Source: Prochlorococcus sp. AG-409-B05
GTDB lineage: Bacteria; Cyanobacteriota; Cyanobacteriia; PCC-6307; Cyanobiaceae
DNA: 64,000 nt
Direction of reading: 5' to 3'
Assembly: GCA_003216075.1 (NCBI GenBank)
Contig: QCJK01000001.1
Coordinates: 62,001 to 126,000, forward strand
Shown piece by piece: positions 57,771 through 64,000 of the stretch (position 1 is its first letter; each line of letters opens with the position of its first letter). The position numbers were made by a program, and so were the translations under genes. The notes beneath the pieces are model-generated. The model was given only the letters and a program-made list of their open reading frames with translations, did no database searches and was not told where the DNA came from.

Positions 57771-59365
57771 TTCCTAAGAAGTTTTTTCACCGCATTACGA
57801 TTAAAAATATGTAACCGAAAATCACCTTTTTGTTTATGAACAGAAGTCCCGAGATCTTCAGTTGAATTAAGTTTTTCCAAGAAATTTCTTATTTCAAAAG
57901 CAAGCAATCCCTGCACCACCAATGGCTGAACTCCAACAATTGATTCACCTAATTGAAATAAGTCATCTCCCTTCTCCTGCGCCACTTGACCTTCAACCCG
58001 CACAGGAGAAAAGTGACTAGCACCTTCTATAAGTAAAGTTCGACTCTTGGAATTACTTGTAATAGCAAGTAAAAGTTCTAATTGTTCACTCATCGGAGGA
58101 GTTATCAAATCAAACGTACCTCCTGTAAGAAGAACTGGAAAAGGGATGTCCCCATTATCTCGAGTAGGCCACAACAAGCTTCCAAAACTATTAATAGCAA
58201 CTACCGCGTCAATTTGAGGAATTGTTTTTTGTTCTGGTAATTGCACATCAACAAGCTGACACTGCAAAAGTTTTGAAAGATTAGTTAGAGAAAGATCATC
58301 CAAAGCCTTTTCACATCTCTTGGCTAGTCCTTGTTCTGGCACTGCACCAGAAGCCAACAAAGCTGTCAAAGCACCTAATGAATGGCCTATAAGGACTACA
58401 CGTTTCTGAGGTATTGCCAAAGTCCCCCTTTCTCTAGCAGTAAGTACTGCACGCAGATCAGCCAACCGATCTGGCAAGACCTCTGCACCAGGTACTGGTC
58501 GTAAACCATTTAATAAAGCTTGTACCGCTTGAGCATCACTTCCTGGATGCTCAAGGAGCAATACAATCCAGCCATCTCTGCTAAGACTACGAGCAAGCCA
58601 TCGGAAATGCTCCTGGCTCCCTCCCAACCCAGGCATTAATACGATCCAGTTTTCTTTGATTCCAGCAAAAGGGGAAGGGCTCCACAATTCAAGATCCAAA
58701 TGCTCTCTCCGATGCTCAACTCGAAGGACTTTTCGTTGATAAGAAGGTTCTTCGAGCTTCTCTTGCGAAGATTCACTTTCTTTAAATTGCTCATCGATTC
58801 TTTTCGAAGGCAGGCGACTCAAAGCCAATAGAAGTTGTTGCTGATTTTGCAATTCAATGCGCCATCTACTTGCAAGTTCCAACAACGCATCTAAATCTAA
58901 ACGGATGCTTTTAGCTGGAAGAGCTTCCAACAAGTCCAAGGTGGTTACTTGAGACTGATTCTCCAAAAGAGACTCAAGAGTATTTATTACTAAATTTCCG
59001 CTGCTGTCTTCATCAAGTCGAACTAAATCACTAATCTCATCAAGCAATTGTATGCCAACCCAACTTCGCAACATTTGCCTAGCCATGCTTCTATCCTTTA
59101 GAAGAGGAGCCTGAAGAAGCTTGACTAACCCAGCCCTGCTTTCAACTTCAAGCAAATTCAACCAAGACGACAATTCGGAAGAATATGAACCTTTCGATCG
59201 TCCCCAAGCCGCCAATTCCTTAATGGATATGGCAATAGACATATCTTCGAACTGAACTTCTAGTCTTTCAGCCCCCTTGGAAGGCATATGCCCAATTGGC
59301 ATAAAGATCAGACTGCTGAAGAGCCCAATCAAAACCTTCTTCAATATTGAGCGTCCTAAAAGCAA
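57767..59365 (-). CDS. DUF1400 alpha/beta hydrolase, exported
   Basis: The 532-residue protein has an N-terminal hydrophobic signal-like segment (VLIGLFSSLIFMPIG), the DUF1400 cyanobacterial N-terminal domain to about 205, a polar linker, then an alpha/beta hydrolase: VLMPGLGGSQEHFRWL, nucleophile VLIGHSLGALTALL and late GASHFSPV. Probably periplasmic or lipid-facing; substrate unknown. Start uncertain: TTG 59365 overlaps the MFS gene, whereas TTG 59344 (just before KKVLIG) would not and keeps the signal. Confidence 0.8.
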   Translation of the reverse strand: MLLGRSILKKVLIGLFSSLIFMPIGHMPSKGAERLEVQFEDMSIAISIKELAAWGRSKGSYSSELSSWLNLLEVESRAGLVKLLQAPLLKDRSMARQMLRSWVGIQLLDEISDLVRLDEDSSGNLVINTLESLLENQSQVTTLDLLEALPAKSIRLDLDALLELASRWRIELQNQQQLLLALSRLPSKRIDEQFKESESSQEKLEEPSYQRKVLRVEHRREHLDLELWSPSPFAGIKENWIVLMPGLGGSQEHFRWLARSLSRDGWIVLLLEHPGSDAQAVQALLNGLRPVPGAEVLPDRLADLRAVLTARERGTLAIPQKRVVLIGHSLGALTALLASGAVPEQGLAKRCEKALDDLSLTNLSKLLQCQLVDVQLPEQKTIPQIDAVVAINSFGSLLWPTRDNGDIPFPVLLTGGTFDLITPPMSEQLELLLAITSNSKSRTLLIEGASHFSPVRVEGQVAQEKGDDLFQLGESIVGVQPLVVQGLLAFEIRNFLEKLNSTEDLGTSVHKQKGDFRLHIFNRNAVKKLLRN

Positions 59366-60591
59366 CGCTAAATCCGATTAATTGGTGGAACCAGTTTCCC
59401 TCAGGACTGCGCATAGTCACAAAAATGCGACTTTTGGCATCTATAGGAGCTGGAGGTGTCATATATCTAACACCTTTGATATTCAACCAAATTGGACTTT
59501 CTGCAACACAGATAGGTAGCGGATTATCTATTTCAGCAATAGCAGGAACAATTGCCCGCCTTATTAGCGGGAAATTACTTGATAGGGGAACAAGTTTTGC
59601 ATGGCCTATTAGGTTTACAGCATTAATCGCCATAATCGCTGATATATTCCTTATCAACGCAAAGGGATACAACTCATTTATAAAAGGCGAGTTGTTAATT
59701 GGTTTAGCAACTGGTTTTTATTGGCCTGCAATAGAATTAGCTATACCAATTAGTTGCAGGGATTTTTCGCTTCGCAAAGGTTTCGCCTTTGCTAGAAGTG
59801 CAGATGCGCTAGGGATAAGTCTTGGATCACTATTAGGGGTATTAGCAGCATTTTCAGGGATCATAAGGACGGTTTATTTAATCGATATAACATGTATGTG
59901 TCTTCTAATTTATCTATTAATAAAGGCACCTAAAAAAACAAGAAACAACAAAGAATTATCAAATGAAACAAAAAATAAAAATAGAAATCTAAGCAGCAAT
60001 ATATTTGTCGACTTGAAATGGATAACAAAACTAATTCCTGTTCTTGTATTGAGCTTATTAGCAACTGGTATTCTCACACTGTTACAAAGTGCATTACCAT
60101 TGGATCTAGTGAATGGAGGACTGAATAGGCCTCCCATAAAAGAAAGCTTGAGCAGCGGCATAATTTCCACACAACTTATTTTGCTTGTTCTTTTGCAATG
60201 GCCTATAGGTAAATGGCTTTCTCACCACAATATAAAATTTAGTCTAAAAATAAGTTTTATTAGCTTTAGCGCAGGCTGTTTTCTTCTTGGCTGTTCAGCC
60301 TTTTGGAGATTAGGATCATTAATTGTTCTAGCAGCACAAATTCCATTTTCAATTGGTCTAGCTGCTTTTCTTCCCACATCAACTGAAGCAGTAATAAGAC
60401 AAGTACCAAAAAAAAATACGGGTTTAGCAATGGCAATGTATTCACAATGTTTTGCAATTAGTGCTTTTATTGCTCCACTTATGGCGGGGCAAATCATGGA
60501 TAATTATGATCATGCAGTCATATTATGGATACTAATGAGTATTTTTTGTTTTGGTGCTTTATCCTTAATAAATACTATTAAAGAAGCATAG
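59347..60591 (+). CDS. Major facilitator superfamily transporter
   Basis: The 414-residue protein has about 12 hydrophobic helices. TM1 begins near residue 27 (LLASIGAGGVIYLTPLIF), and the loop 2-3 region GKLLDRG resembles the MFS GxLaDRxG motif. A Lys/Asn-rich central loop separates the halves near residue 195-220. The start is TTG 59347; ATG 59425 at residue 27 is an alternative but trims the pre-TM1 NWWNQFP segment. The substrate is unknown. It is divergent from the DUF1400 hydrolase. Confidence 0.85.
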   Translation: MSVLKATLNPINWWNQFPSGLRIVTKMRLLASIGAGGVIYLTPLIFNQIGLSATQIGSGLSISAIAGTIARLISGKLLDRGTSFAWPIRFTALIAIIADIFLINAKGYNSFIKGELLIGLATGFYWPAIELAIPISCRDFSLRKGFAFARSADALGISLGSLLGVLAAFSGIIRTVYLIDITCMCLLIYLLIKAPKKTRNNKELSNETKNKNRNLSSNIFVDLKWITKLIPVLVLSLLATGILTLLQSALPLDLVNGGLNRPPIKESLSSGIISTQLILLVLLQWPIGKWLSHHNIKFSLKISFISFSAGCFLLGCSAFWRLGSLIVLAAQIPFSIGLAAFLPTSTEAVIRQVPKKNTGLAMAMYSQCFAISAFIAPLMAGQIMDNYDHAVILWILMSIFCFGALSLINTIKEA

Positions 60592-60693
60592 ATTAGAAAA
60601 ATAGATTATCAACAGATAGGCTCTCTACTTGACTTATAAGAACTTAAAAATCTCCACTTGAATTGAGCATGGCTCAAAATATATAATAATATA

Positions 60694-61047
60694 TTAAGAT
60701 ACAGTATTATCCAATTCTATCAGCCTTCGTTCTCTCAAAAAAAGGAATAGAGGAGCGGCAAACGCAAAAGATACCAAAAAAGTACCTAGAAGAATGACCC
60801 ATAAATGCTTCATTCTTAGACGAATTGATTCTACAATAATCCAAACAGTCATAGCCCCAGCCCCAACAATTAAATCTCTTGATAAGGATTGAGCAGCCGG
60901 ATTAATATTTGCAAGTTGAATAAACTTCTGAATGTCAAAGGATGGTCCATATTGAACCATGAAATCAATATTTGCGAGAGTTGGAAAAACCGCTCCTGCT
61001 ATAGCGAACAGAAGATAGATTATTGATAGGATAAAACTGGATTCCAT
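60694..61047 (-). CDS. DUF2834 membrane protein
   Basis: The 117-residue protein from ATG 61047 (an in-frame TTG at 61077 adds 10) has three helices: LSIIYLLFAIAGAVFP, DLIVGAGAMTVWIIVE and HLWVILLGTFLVSFAFAAPLFLFLRERRL. It matches DUF2834: the FAAPLFLFLRERRL end and the NPAAQSLSRDL motif. Function unknown. It lies alone between the MFS and PfkB genes, at the start of the small-gene region. Confidence 0.8.
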   Translation of the reverse strand: MESSFILSIIYLLFAIAGAVFPTLANIDFMVQYGPSFDIQKFIQLANINPAAQSLSRDLIVGAGAMTVWIIVESIRLRMKHLWVILLGTFLVSFAFAAPLFLFLRERRLIELDNTVS

Positions 61048-61213
61048 AATGAAAGAAATAAACAAATCAATTATCAAATAAAGAAGGTATATTGCTATAA
61101 ATCAGGTCTTGTTAGAAATATATAAGGCAAGTTTAAAACAATCCTAATCATACAACTCCTATAGGTATAGGATTAAAGTCTAATCATAATTGACGCCAAG
61201 TCACTACTAAGTA

Positions 61214-62056
61214 ATGAAATTCTTCTCGTGGGATGAAGAGCCATCGCTTAAGGGGCTAAAACTTGCTGTCATAGGTCATGTTGAATGGGTTACATTCCTA
61301 TCAGTAGACAAGCTACCAATTGCAGGCAATATTTCACATGCAAAAATAGGCTTAGAAGAACCGGCTGGTGGAGGCGCAGTGGCCGCAGTTCAATTAAGTA
61401 GATTAGTTAATAATGATGTGCATTTCTTCACAGCACTCGGAAGAGATTCTACAGGTGAAAAAAGCTATGAACGCTTAGAAAAAATGGGGCTAAAATTACA
61501 TGTAGGATGGCGAGAAAAAAAAACAAGGAAAGGAATAAGTATGACTGATCAAAAAGGAGATAGAGCTATTACAGTAATAGGCGAAAGACTACAACCAACA
61601 ATTAAAGACAGGCTTCCCTGGGACACTCTCTCAACTTTTGACGGGGTCTATATAACAGCTACAAATTCACTTACACTTAAAAAATGCAGAGAATCAGCCG
61701 TATTGGTTACAACACCTCGAATAAAGTTAAAAACTCTTGAAGAAGCTCGTATCAAGATTGATGCTTTTATTGGAAGTGGACTTGATCCAGATGAGAAACT
61801 GATTAGTGAAGAAATAACTCCTCTACCAGCCCTAAGAATTGCCACCGAGGGAGAGCACGGTGGCATGGCATGGCCTGGAGGAAGATATAATGCGGTTAAA
61901 ATAAACAAGCCAATCATTGATTCATATGGCTGTGGTGATAGTTTTGCTGCTGGAGTAACTGCTGGTCTGTCAGCAGGTTGGTCCTTTCAAAATTCAATTA
62001 ACCTAGGCGCGCAGTGTGGTGCAGAGTGTTGTACCCATTTTGGACCCTATAACTAA
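61214..62056 (+). CDS. PfkB/ribokinase-family carbohydrate kinase
   Basis: The 280-residue kinase has the N-terminal GHVEWVTF and the glycine-rich EEPAGGGAVAAVQLSRL (first PfkB signature), and the C-terminal DSYGCGDSFAAGVTAGL (second signature with catalytic aspartate). Typical family substrates are sugars or nucleosides; none can be chosen here. The protein is slightly short, with a reduced lid region. ATG 61214. A small membrane-protein gene follows 16 bases later. Confidence 0.88.
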   Translation: MKFFSWDEEPSLKGLKLAVIGHVEWVTFLSVDKLPIAGNISHAKIGLEEPAGGGAVAAVQLSRLVNNDVHFFTALGRDSTGEKSYERLEKMGLKLHVGWREKKTRKGISMTDQKGDRAITVIGERLQPTIKDRLPWDTLSTFDGVYITATNSLTLKKCRESAVLVTTPRIKLKTLEEARIKIDAFIGSGLDPDEKLISEEITPLPALRIATEGEHGGMAWPGGRYNAVKINKPIIDSYGCGDSFAAGVTAGLSAGWSFQNSINLGAQCGAECCTHFGPYN

Positions 62057-62072
62057 CAAAATCAAGAAATCT

Positions 62073-62291
62073 ATGCCTAGTAAAGTGAGTAAAATGGAAA
62101 ATTTCCAACAAAGCAAAGAGGAAACTCTTTCATCTAAACTAATATTCTCTTATTTAATAATGGCGATACTTCTTTTAGAGTCTATAATTACCTTAATTTT
62201 ATCTTTAAGAAAAGGATTATTCAAGAAAGAGACAATCAAGCTTAGAAATAATTTAGGATTTGACTTCGAAATAATAATGAAATCAAGATAA
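62073..62291 (+). CDS. Small single-helix membrane protein
   Basis: The 72-residue protein from ATG 62073 (or ATG 62094) has one TM helix about 23-45 (LIFSYLIMAILLLESIITLIL) followed by a basic tail RKGLFKKE, an inside-positive topology. The same frame is open upstream into the PfkB end, but that part is unlike a protein of this type. Function unknown; a typical small orphan of picocyanobacteria. Confidence 0.5.
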   Translation: MPSKVSKMENFQQSKEETLSSKLIFSYLIMAILLLESIITLILSLRKGLFKKETIKLRNNLGFDFEIIMKSR

Positions 62292-62375
62292 TATTTAGGA
62301 TAAGTATATTCAGAGTATTTATTTTAATTATATGTAAAATAAATACTCTTATAACAAGAGCTACTTCATTAGCGA

Positions 62376-62445
62376 TAACTGGCCAAGCGTATAGTCATCA
62401 AAAAGGTATCCCTACGATTGTTAGCAATTTGAAGCTTGGGCGTTA
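62376..62445 (+). ncRNA. Candidate structured RNA element
   Basis: In a 207-base spacer, TAAC-tgg-CCAAGC (62376-62388) pairs with GCTTGG-gc-GTTA (62434-62445) around a loop of about 45 bases that is itself able to form ATTG/CAAT. The block looks more GC-rich than its flanks. ATTTT follows the right arm. A small RNA or the 5' leader of the 62499 gene are both possible; it could also be chance. Confidence 0.25.
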
Positions 62446-62498
62446 ATTTTATAGGCAAAACCTGATATGATATTAAATATTTATTTGGCTAGGTTTTA

Positions 62499-62870
62499 AT
62501 GGGAAAAATAATATGTATTATCAGCATTCTTATAGTGATAATATCATATATATTGATTGCGAGTAAGAAACTAAATAGAAAAAATAATCATTTATTCTTG
62601 ATCAGTAAATTTGGACGGAAATTTACGCCTAAGCATAAATTCAACTCTCGCTTTAAGCATGGGATCTCAGATTTGCTAATGAGTGATCCCGATAAAGATA
62701 TTCACATAAGCACATGGGACAATGAGTCTCTATTAAGGGAAAAAGCTGACATTCACAAAACAAGACTGAATAAGTATGGACGTTCTAAACTAAACGGAGA
62801 AATGTTTTTCATGGAAAAGGAGGGAGAAGTTTTCAGGAAAGATAATTTAGGTGAAAAGATATACGTATGA
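62499..62870 (+). CDS. Hypothetical protein with N-terminal membrane helix
   Basis: The 123-residue protein from ATG 62499 has a TM helix about 4-22 (IICIISILIVIISYILIAS), then a polar, basic domain: KHKFNSRFKHGISDLLMSDP, followed by DIHISTWDNESLL and a charged C-terminus. A signal-anchor topology with a basic soluble tail is likely. No family recognised; AT-rich codon use like its surroundings. Confidence 0.6.
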   Translation: MGKIICIISILIVIISYILIASKKLNRKNNHLFLISKFGRKFTPKHKFNSRFKHGISDLLMSDPDKDIHISTWDNESLLREKADIHKTRLNKYGRSKLNGEMFFMEKEGEVFRKDNLGEKIYV

Positions 62871-63196
62871 GAGTAAATTAATCTTATAAAATAATTAGTA
62901 ACTATATCACCTCGAAACAATCAATGAATTATTTATATAAATATTTCATTCCTATTTGTGATTAAAAGTATAATGATTTAAAGCATGATATCAGATAAGT
63001 TCTCAAGTAAAGCAGATTAGATATTAAAAGTTAGAGAAGCTTTTATCTAATATGTTATTATATGTCGCTTATAAGCTATTAATTTATTGAAAGATCTCAG
63101 GCGATAAAATCTAAATTTCATTTAACCTGAAGTCACCTGGGATTAGTATTCATAATATTAAAGCAAGGTTTATTATATTGAGATTAGTTGACTTGG
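62871..63196. other. AT-rich spacer, no gene seen
   Basis: These 326 very AT-rich bases have no frame that looks coding. I saw no tRNA, strong hairpin or direct repeat. It separates two small hypothetical genes in the sparse right-end region. Confidence 0.5.
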
Positions 63197-63349
63197 TCAA
63201 TTATCTTTAGTCAATTCCTTAAATAAAGTAATTGAGCTTATTGCGACTGCCGCAAAAATACTAATTGTAAGAAATAATAGTCCCAATACTGTTTGAATTG
63301 AGAGGTCAAGCTCTCCAAAAGCCACAGCTGTAGTCAAAGGGAAGGTCAT
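63197..63349 (-). CDS. Small membrane protein, 50 residues
   Basis: ATG 63349 to TGA 63197-63199 encodes MTFPLTTAVAFGELDLSIQT, then a hydrophobic helix (VLGLLFLTISIFAAVAIS) and KELTKDN. A short acidic loop, one TM helix and a polar C-terminus resemble low-molecular-weight thylakoid complex subunits in architecture only; it matches no PsbX/PetX-type subunit I can name. Ribosome-binding site weak. Confidence 0.55.
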   Translation of the reverse strand: MTFPLTTAVAFGELDLSIQTVLGLLFLTISIFAAVAISSITLFKELTKDN

Positions 63350-63565
63350 TCACGTTGTATTTATCAAACGTTATTATAGAATCATTTGACGCCTAATCCG
63401 ATCAAACAAAAAAACAGTTTATACTGTAGTTAATACCTAAACAAATAAGCATTAATTAAAGCCAACACATGATAGTAACAAAACAACAGTAAAGATTAGG
63501 CAAATCCTCGCGATTTTTTGAATGATATAGTATTAAATACAAAAGAATTATATAAAAGGTAATTC

Positions 63566-63760
63566 ATGAACTCTAAACACCATGATCCTAATAACGATGA
63601 AAATCTAACAGCCCATCCTAAAACAACTCTAAAGTGGGGATCAGATGGAGAGTTATCAGCAATAGATATGGCGAGAATACTTGATAAATTGTCATCCTCT
63701 GAGCTTACGGAATGTGATCTTGCGTGTAATGTAGATTACAAAAATAAAGAGCAAAACTAA
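63566..63760 (+). CDS. Small soluble hypothetical protein
   Basis: The 64-residue protein from ATG 63566 is preceded by AAAAGG with six-base spacing. It has an Asp/Asn/His-rich N-terminus, then WGSDGELSAIDMARILDKLS, an amphipathic helix, and a two-cysteine acidic tail ECDLACNVD. No family recognised. The good RBS and balanced composition favour a real gene. Confidence 0.55.
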   Translation: MNSKHHDPNNDENLTAHPKTTLKWGSDGELSAIDMARILDKLSSSELTECDLACNVDYKNKEQN

Positions 63761-63864
63761 TATGAACATTTAATTATTATATTGGTATCCAATCAAAAAC
63801 TACATATCAATTATATCTAATGGTAATAAGATATAATTGATTTATACAAAATTGCCAAGATCAA

Positions 63865-64000
63865 ATGAAAATTGTGATTAGCATATTTACATTAATCATT
63901 ATTTCTGCTGGATATTTCTACTTTATCAATAGATACTGGTCAGCATTTGAAGCAGATCAAGCCTGTCATTCCATCAAATGGCGTGAGTATGGAGAAAGTG
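63865..64000 (+). CDS. Hypothetical protein, cut by the right edge
   Basis: From ATG 63865 a frame stays open to the window end (45 codons). It begins with a signal-anchor-like helix (IVISIFTLIIISAGYFYFI) followed by a polar segment RYWSAFEADQACHSIKWREY. No family can be named from the visible part. Confidence 0.5.
   Translation, partial: MKIVISIFTLIIISAGYFYFINRYWSAFEADQACHSIKWREYGES

Noticed and set aside
62016-62072. Upstream extension of the small membrane protein into the PfkB gene
   Set aside because: The extra residues are an out-of-frame reading of the kinase C-terminus; ATG 62073 is sufficient.
62871-63196. Possible replication or partition site in the very AT-rich spacer
   Set aside because: No DnaA-box cluster, iterons or strand-switch pattern could be seen; AT-richness alone is not enough.
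63415-63428. ACAGT-TTAT-ACTGT dyad, considered as a LexA-type operator
   Set aside because: Does not match the cyanobacterial LexA box I know and lies in AT-rich spacer far from a recognised SOS gene.

Overview
The window reads as a stretch of core chromosome from a marine picocyanobacterium, most probably Prochlorococcus and perhaps a low-light clade. The evidence is AT-rich DNA, tightly packed genes, many UUG starts, oxygenic-photosynthesis genes (petH, petG, chlI, a lycopene beta-cyclase, a CAAD/CURT-like thylakoid protein), a SasA-type clock kinase, and a Yfr1 small RNA between a short IMP dehydrogenase and trxA. The ferredoxin-NADP reductase has no phycobilisome-linker domain at its N-terminus, which also fits Prochlorococcus. 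Strain and clade are inference; no database was searched.

Layout. 0-17.6 kb: lysA (cut by the left edge), rimI, clpC, a gldA-like dehydrogenase with two overlapping downstream genes, cdsA, a PLP decarboxylase, an ABC1/UbiB kinase, a pseudouridine synthase with a RodZ-like HTH protein, malQ, a degenerate LCP-family protein and prs. 17.7-29 kb: pepN, a small lipoprotein, sasA, tRNA-Glu(UUC), an SRPBCC protein, then petH, zwf, opcA and cobB on one strand. 29-38 kb: a mostly minus-strand block with a Dda/RecD-like helicase, a DUF212 PAP2-like protein translationally coupled to a GGPP synthase, folD, three small genes and leuA; the plus-strand exception is a 7TM-HD phosphodiesterase. 38-50 kb: a GH57 glucan-branching enzyme, crtL and gyrA, the CAAD protein, guaB, Yfr1, trxA, hisH, rsmD, petG (antisense to the rsmD end), a c-type cytochrome, a SpoU methyltransferase and a penicillin-recognising serine hydrolase. 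50-60.6 kb: chlI, ruvC, a 5-formyl-THF cyclo-ligase, sufE, hom, a peptide/nickel-type ABC binding protein with one permease, a DUF1400 hydrolase and an MFS transporter. 60.6-64 kb: a PfkB kinase among small, mostly unrecognised genes with longer spacers; this is the only part that looks accessory.

Together the genes serve carbon and reductant flow (zwf/opcA oxidative pentose phosphate shunt, petH, glycogen enzymes malQ and GH57), pigments and isoprenoids (chlI, crtE, crtL), amino acids (lysA, leuA, hom, hisH), folate (folD, cyclo-ligase), cobalamin (cobB), proteostasis (clpC, pepN), and RNA or clock regulation (Yfr1, sasA). I saw no insertion sequence, prophage, CRISPR array, rRNA or toxin-antitoxin module. 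Nothing here is convincingly a new multi-gene system. The best leads are the degenerate LCP protein, the membrane-anchored FNR, the DUF212-crtE coupling, repeated UUGA stop-start junctions, and the small-gene region at the right end.
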